Shown: positions 33,565 to 37,781 of the stretch, one piece after another
How positions within the stretch are numbered: position 1 is the stretch's first letter
Layout of the letters: each line of letters opens with the position of its first letter
Assembly (NCBI GenBank): GCA_041750915.1
Contig: JBGSYJ010000345.1
Span: 1-37,781 of the forward strand
DNA from: JBGSYJ01 sp041750915
GTDB lineage: Bacteria > Acidobacteriota > Thermoanaerobaculia > Gp7-AA8
DNA length: 37,781 bases
Reading direction: 5' to 3'
Translations under genes and position numbers: made by a program
Notes under the pieces: generated by a model
Databases searched by the model: none
Seen by the model: only the letters and a program-made list of their open reading frames with translations
Told to the model about the DNA's origin: nothing

Positions 33565-34119
33565 TTGGCTTTCCAGGGCTCACTCAAAGAACTTCCTCTG
33601 CCCGACATCATTCAGCTCGTGAGTGTGTCCGGCAAGACAGGAAAGTTCACCCTCACTCGCGACTCATCGATCGGCACCATCTTCCTGAAGAACGGCCAGA
33701 TCGTTCATGCGGATGTGGGTGAGCTGAGCGGCGAAGAAGCGATCTACGCGCTCGCGATCTGGAATCAGGGCGAGTTTCAGTTCTCGCCTGCGCTGGAACC
33801 GCCTGCGCAGACCATCACCAAGTCGAACACCAATCTGCTGATGGAAGCGGCAAGGCGGATTGACGAGTGGAGGGTACTGTCGAGAAAGATTCCGTCGGTT
33901 GACATGATCCCTCAGCTCAGTACCCGCGAGCACCGGCAGGAACAGGTCACTCTCAATCCACAGGAGTGGGTCCTGATCACAAAGATCGACGGATCGATGA
34001 CGATTACAGGGCTGGCGCGGGCAATCGGCGTATCGCCTTTCGACGTCGCGAAGGTGCTCTACGGCCTGGTGACCTCGGAGCTGGTGGTGCTCAGGGAGCA
34101 GGGCGAATCGCGATCGTAG
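33565..34119 (+). CDS. DUF4388-domain (PATAN-like) protein
   Basis: The product has 184 residues from a TTG start at which the domain begins (AFQGSLKELPLPDIIQLVS); AAGGTGGGG lies just upstream. The DUF4388 domain covers about 1-95 with SGKTGKFTLTRDSSIGTIFLKNGQIVHADVG and EEAIYALAIWNQGEF. A C-terminal winged-helix-like part (about 130-175) has ITGLARAIGVSPFDVAKVLYGLV. Such proteins are linked to type IV pilus, gliding or two-component regulation in Deltaproteobacteria and Acidobacteria; the role here is not established. Confidence 0.87.
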   Translation: MAFQGSLKELPLPDIIQLVSVSGKTGKFTLTRDSSIGTIFLKNGQIVHADVGELSGEEAIYALAIWNQGEFQFSPALEPPAQTITKSNTNLLMEAARRIDEWRVLSRKIPSVDMIPQLSTREHRQEQVTLNPQEWVLITKIDGSMTITGLARAIGVSPFDVAKVLYGLVTSELVVLREQGESRS

Positions 34120-34180
34120 CGTTTCGCGAAGAACGGCGAAACACTATTGTCGCTCGTCCCTGAAGGCGGGGAGAAACGTG

Positions 34181-34927
34181 ATGGGTAGAGGGTGGGCGAT
34201 CGAGAATACGGCTGCAGGACGGATCGTGATCGGCCCCGAAGTTCCGCACGGCTTCGGCGTTTTCTATACGACAGCAGATTTCTCGGGCGCGCTGGACGAC
34301 GCATCTCTCGAGCTTCTGCGAGGCGTCCTGATGGAGCGCTTTGCGATCGACGCGGAGCTCGCATCCTGCAGCCAGGTCCACGGTGTAGAAGTTGTGCGGG
34401 CAGAACCGGGAGGCGGATGGTGTGAACATCCGGCCTGCGATGCGTTGTTCACGACTTCTGAATCGATCGCGCTCGGCATTAAGGTTGCAGATTGCCTGCC
34501 CGTGACCCTGATCGATCCCGTCAACTCCGTCATGGCAAATATTCACTCCGGATGGCGCGGCGCCGCCGCCCGTATCGTGAACACGACCATGGACCAGCTG
34601 GTGTCTGCAGGTGGTTTTCAGTCCGGCTCATCGGCAGCATGGCTGGGGCCTTCAATCCGCTCCTGCTGCTTTGAAGTGGGAGAGGAAGTCGTTGAACAAT
34701 TGCGCGATGCCTTCGGTGATGTCGATCGATTCGTGGATCGCTCGTTCGGAGAGCGTGCCCATGTCGATCTCGCCGGCCTGACCCGCGAGTTGCTGGAACG
34801 CGAAGGCGTTCCCTCCGGCGCAATTCACGACTCCGGCCTCTGCACGCGATGCGAGGGCTCGATTTTTCACTCGTATCGCCGGAACGGTCCGAGGGCGGGG
34901 CGCAATCTGGCGATCGTAGCCCGGTAA
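34181..34927 (+). CDS. pgeF: Laccase-domain (YfiH/PgeF-type) purine nucleoside phosphorylase / peptidoglycan editing factor
   Basis: The 248-residue protein keeps the zinc-binding motif of the laccase-domain family: SQVHG (H67), ADCLP (C105) and HSGWRGA (H122), with WLGPSIRSCCFEVG and a late CTRCEGSIFHSYRRNG. Family members were first called polyphenol oxidases. Biochemical work on YfiH/PgeF homologues supports purine nucleoside phosphorylase/adenosine deaminase activity, and E. coli PgeF guards MurC specificity in cell-wall precursor synthesis. GGGAG precedes GTG-ATG; the ATG is used. A PBP1 gene follows 4 bp after it, which fits a cell-wall role. Confidence 0.88.
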   Translation: MGRGWAIENTAAGRIVIGPEVPHGFGVFYTTADFSGALDDASLELLRGVLMERFAIDAELASCSQVHGVEVVRAEPGGGWCEHPACDALFTTSESIALGIKVADCLPVTLIDPVNSVMANIHSGWRGAAARIVNTTMDQLVSAGGFQSGSSAAWLGPSIRSCCFEVGEEVVEQLRDAFGDVDRFVDRSFGERAHVDLAGLTRELLEREGVPSGAIHDSGLCTRCEGSIFHSYRRNGPRAGRNLAIVAR

Positions 34928-34931
34928 CCCG

Positions 34932-37670
34932 ATGGCTGACCCGAACCTCCCGAAAGCACCGCCCAGGCCGCAGCCCGATCCGCCGGCTGTTGTGAATCCG
35001 ACGCCACGGCTCTCGCGTCGCGGAAAGATCGTGCGAGGCATTTCGATCGCAGTGATCACCATTGCGGTGATCACCATCGCCGTTGCGGGCTATGTTTATT
35101 ACCAGGCGATCAAGACATTCGAAGTCCGGCGTGTGTCGCTGCCGACTCGTGTGTTCACCGATGCTCTTTCTCTCGCGCCGGGAGCTGAGTTGGGCGCCGG
35201 TGCAGTGAAGGACAAACTCGGGCGGCTGGGCTATCGCGAATCGGAGAATGTGCAGCAGGCCGGAGAATATGCGGAGGTCGACGGCGGCCTCTCGATCTTC
35301 ATCCGGTCTTTCCGGTATCCGGGTGGCCGGCGTGAAGCGCAGAGCGTCACCGTGACCTTCGAGGAAGGGCGCATCCAGTCGGTCGTACCGGCTGCCGGCG
35401 GCGCAATGGCCGTCGATGCCGCGCTCGAACCGGAGCTGCTCACTTCGATCTTCGGCGATACGCTCGAAAATCGAAGACCGGCGACGCTCGACCAGATTCC
35501 GCAACATGTCGTTGACGCCGTCGTCGTCACCGAGGACGTCCGTTTCTTCCAGCACCCCGGGGTCGATCCGGTCGGCATCGTGCGCGCGCTCTTTCGCAAT
35601 GTGAAGGCAGGCGAGGTTGAAGAGGGAGGCTCCACACTCACGCAGCAGCTCGTCAAGAACTACTACCTGACGAACGAGCGGACGTTTCGGCGGAAGCTCG
35701 TCGAGGCGTTCATGTCCGTGATTCTCGATGCGAAGTATTCGAAGAGAGAAATCATCGAAGCCTATCTCAACGACATCTATCTCGGACGGAATCGATCGAT
35801 CTCGATTCTCGGGGTCGGCGAAGCCGCGCGGTTCTACTTCGGGAAGCCGATTTCCGAAGTTACACCGGGCGAAGCGGCGATTATGGCCGGGATGATTCGA
35901 TCTCCGAACAACCTTTCGCCTATCGAGAATCCGGAGAGATCCAGAGCGCGTCGCGATACGGTTTTAAAAGCGATGCTCGCGAATGAGAAGCTGACCAGGG
36001 AGCAGTTCGATGCCGCCGTCGCCGAAGAGCTTCCTGAAAAGCCGACCAGAAGCCAGGGCGGACTTGCTTCCATTCCGTTCTACGTCGACAGGGTTATCCA
36101 GGAGCTTCGTACCGATTATGGAGTCGAAGAGGTCAGAGGACGTGGGCTTTCGATCTACACGGCGATCGATCTCGACTGGCAGAACGCGGCCGCGACGCAG
36201 CTCGAAGAAGGCCTCGCGCGCCTCGAGAAGTCGAATCGCCGTTTGCGTCGAGACGAGCCACTCGAGGGCGCGATCATCGCGATCGACGTTCCGTCAGGGG
36301 AGATCCGCGCCATGGTCGGAGGCCGCAGCTACACACGCAGCCAGTTCAACCGCGCATTGAACGCGAAGAGACAGGTTGGCTCGCTCTTCAAGCCGTTCGT
36401 CGTTCTCGCAGCGTTTGAGCCGAGCCTGTCCAATCAGAACATCACGCCTGCAACGCTGGTCAACGACGAGCGCTTCGTGCTCGAGCGTCGCTTCAGCAAA
36501 GACTGGTCGCCGAGAAATTACAACGATCGTTACGAGGGCGTGGTGACAGTCAGGCGCGCGCTGGTTCAATCTCTGAACGCATCGATGGTCCGGTTGGGTC
36601 TCTCCGCAGGCGTCGATGCGGTGCTCCAGACCGCGAGAGTTCTCGGTGTTCAGGAGGAGATTGATGCGAATCCTTCGGTGATCCTCGGTTCGACAGCGAT
36701 CCCGCCGATCCAGATGGCTGATGCGTACTCGACGATCGCGCGCATGGGATCGCGGACTCCGCTTCGCGCCGTCAAGTTCGTCACCGATGACGACGGTGAC
36801 GTGATCGCAAGTGCCGAGGGAGTAGAAGCCGTGCAGGTGTTTCCCGCCCGCAACGTCTACCTTGCCATCGACATCATGAAAGGTGTCTTGAATGGCGGGA
36901 CGGCGAGCCGCGCGAGAAGTCTCGGATTTCGAAAGACCGCGGCCGGGAAGACAGGGACGACGAATGACGGGCGCGATGCCTGGTTCATCGGATTCACGCC
37001 GCAGACTCTCGCGCTCACCTGGATCGGGTTCGATGACAATGCGGCCGTCGGAATGTCCGCCTCGGAAGGTGCGGTACCGATCTGGGCCCGCTACATGAGC
37101 GCGATCACAGAGGGGAAGCCGGACACCGATTTCCCGGCGCCCGGAGGTCTCGTTGCCGTGCAGATGGATGACAGGAGCGGCGGCCTCGCGACTCCACTGT
37201 GCCCAGCGAACATGGTGGTGACGCAGTCATTCAAGGCGGGAACGCAGCCTGCGAATCTCTGCCCGACGCATGTGCCGCCGCCCGAGCCGCTGCCATTCGA
37301 TCCCTACGCGGTGTCTCCGTACCCGGATCCTTCGATGGACCCCTACGAAACGACGACGGATCCGGTGCTTGGCGGTGGAACGTTCGAGACCGAGACCGGG
37401 ACCGTGGTACTGCCCCCCGCCCAGCCATCCCAGCCGCGAGCGACCCCGCTCATACCGAGTCCCGCGCCGACGGCAACTCCCGAACGACTGCCGTTGCCGC
37501 TTCCACCGACGCCTGTGAGGGCGACCCCTACGCCTGCCGAAAGGGCAACTCCTTCGCCTGCCGAGAGGGCGACTCCGTCCCCAGCTTCCACGGGAGAGAA
37601 TGACGGAGCAGCGCGGGAGGGCAGGGCGGACGGAGCGTCGGAGGGGTCGGAGCTTCAGTCACGCAGTTGA
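34932..37670 (+). CDS. mrcB: Bifunctional penicillin-binding protein, class A (PBP1B-like)
   Basis: The 912-residue protein has a short cytoplasmic part, one membrane helix (about 35-57), a UB2H-like domain (about 65-150), a GT51 transglycosylase (about 180-360) with TEDVRFFQHPG (catalytic E201), EGGSTLTQQLVKN and RKLVEAFMSVILDAKYSKRE, and a transpeptidase (about 440-740) with SLFK (S484, K487), SLN (S547-N549) and KTG (673-675). It polymerises and cross-links peptidoglycan. From about 775 the tail is Pro/Thr/Ala-rich, ending in ERATPSPAERATPSPAS repeats. In the membrane helix VITIA is repeated in both protein and DNA. It starts 4 bp after pgeF. Confidence 0.95.
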   Translation: MADPNLPKAPPRPQPDPPAVVNPTPRLSRRGKIVRGISIAVITIAVITIAVAGYVYYQAIKTFEVRRVSLPTRVFTDALSLAPGAELGAGAVKDKLGRLGYRESENVQQAGEYAEVDGGLSIFIRSFRYPGGRREAQSVTVTFEEGRIQSVVPAAGGAMAVDAALEPELLTSIFGDTLENRRPATLDQIPQHVVDAVVVTEDVRFFQHPGVDPVGIVRALFRNVKAGEVEEGGSTLTQQLVKNYYLTNERTFRRKLVEAFMSVILDAKYSKREIIEAYLNDIYLGRNRSISILGVGEAARFYFGKPISEVTPGEAAIMAGMIRSPNNLSPIENPERSRARRDTVLKAMLANEKLTREQFDAAVAEELPEKPTRSQGGLASIPFYVDRVIQELRTDYGVEEVRGRGLSIYTAIDLDWQNAAATQLEEGLARLEKSNRRLRRDEPLEGAIIAIDVPSGEIRAMVGGRSYTRSQFNRALNAKRQVGSLFKPFVVLAAFEPSLSNQNITPATLVNDERFVLERRFSKDWSPRNYNDRYEGVVTVRRALVQSLNASMVRLGLSAGVDAVLQTARVLGVQEEIDANPSVILGSTAIPPIQMADAYSTIARMGSRTPLRAVKFVTDDDGDVIASAEGVEAVQVFPARNVYLAIDIMKGVLNGGTASRARSLGFRKTAAGKTGTTNDGRDAWFIGFTPQTLALTWIGFDDNAAVGMSASEGAVPIWARYMSAITEGKPDTDFPAPGGLVAVQMDDRSGGLATPLCPANMVVTQSFKAGTQPANLCPTHVPPPEPLPFDPYAVSPYPDPSMDPYETTTDPVLGGGTFETETGTVVLPPAQPSQPRATPLIPSPAPTATPERLPLPLPPTPVRATPTPAERATPSPAERATPSPASTGENDGAAREGRADGASEGSELQSRS

Positions 37671-37781
37671 GCGTCATCCTGCGCGGCAGTAACGAAATCA
37701 GCGGGTGTATCATCCCGAGCCGGTGAATGCCGGACAGTCGTTATAGCGAGCAATGGATTAAGAGCTTGTCATCCCGAGCCT
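37671..37781. other. Right-edge intergenic sequence with repeat fragments
   Basis: No gene is seen. The sequence contains TCATCCTG near 37674, ATCATCCCGAGCC near 37709-37722, and ends in CTTGTCATCCCGAGCCT (37765-37781), which is the reverse complement of 21807-21823. It is cut by the window edge. Confidence 0.5.

Overview
The window is a GC-rich (about 60% by eye) chromosomal segment of a diderm, Gram-negative-type bacterium: it has two TonB-domain proteins, an ExbB/ExbD energising complex, a Wza-type outer-membrane export protein and a lipoprotein. The combination of a TonB with a Gly/Val-repeat linker, many short palindromic repeats, and a dispersed inverted repeat whose translation reads VILSEAKDP points to Acidobacteriota or a close relative. 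That placement is an inference, not a demonstration. No phage genes, transposases or CRISPR arrays were seen.

Layout. (1) 1-3300: repeats, a selenocysteine tRNA, and a leftward tonB-exbB-exbD-exbD operon, then tRNA-Ala(GGC) with a good promoter. (2) 3340-6290: leftward genes for a persulfide dioxygenase with two rhodanese domains and an O-antigen ligase/polymerase-type membrane protein. (3) 6300-6620: a mosaic of nested palindromes in the intergenic region between divergent genes. (4) 6771-29475: a rightward surface-polysaccharide cluster of about 23 kb. It encodes a polysaccharide export protein, a Wzc-type tyrosine autokinase, a PHP-type tyrosine phosphatase, a second polymerase/ligase-type membrane protein, nine GT4-type glycosyltransferases, a SAM methyltransferase, GDP-mannose 4,6-dehydratase, a WecA-like initiating phosphoglycosyl transferase fused to a Rossmann domain, a NodB-type deacetylase and a GNAT acetyltransferase. 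(5) 29694-37670: a lipoprotein and, facing it, a cupin and a second TonB-domain protein; then rightward DUF4013, DUF2085, DUF4388, PgeF/laccase-domain and bifunctional PBP1 genes.

Working together: the WecA-like enzyme would load the first sugar-phosphate on undecaprenyl phosphate, the GT4 enzymes would extend the repeat unit using GDP-deoxyhexose precursors made via Gmd and other nucleotide sugars, and methyl/acetyl transfer and deacetylation would decorate it. The polymerase-type protein would polymerise it, and the Wza/Wzc-like pair, regulated by the phosphatase, would control chain length and export. A Wzx flippase is not seen in the window.

The most unusual signal is non-coding. At least six loci carry arrays of heptamer tandem repeats, five arranged as fold-back (inverted) elements. 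They use four different heptamer words (AAAGATG, GAAGAGT, AGTTCTG, AGTAGAC types). All abut the 3' ends of genes, and in several cases the array supplies the gene's stop codon. Each word contains a stop triplet, and because 7 is not divisible by 3 the array closes all three reading frames. A second dispersed family (29-nt inverted arms, two copies) has entered the end of one coding sequence.
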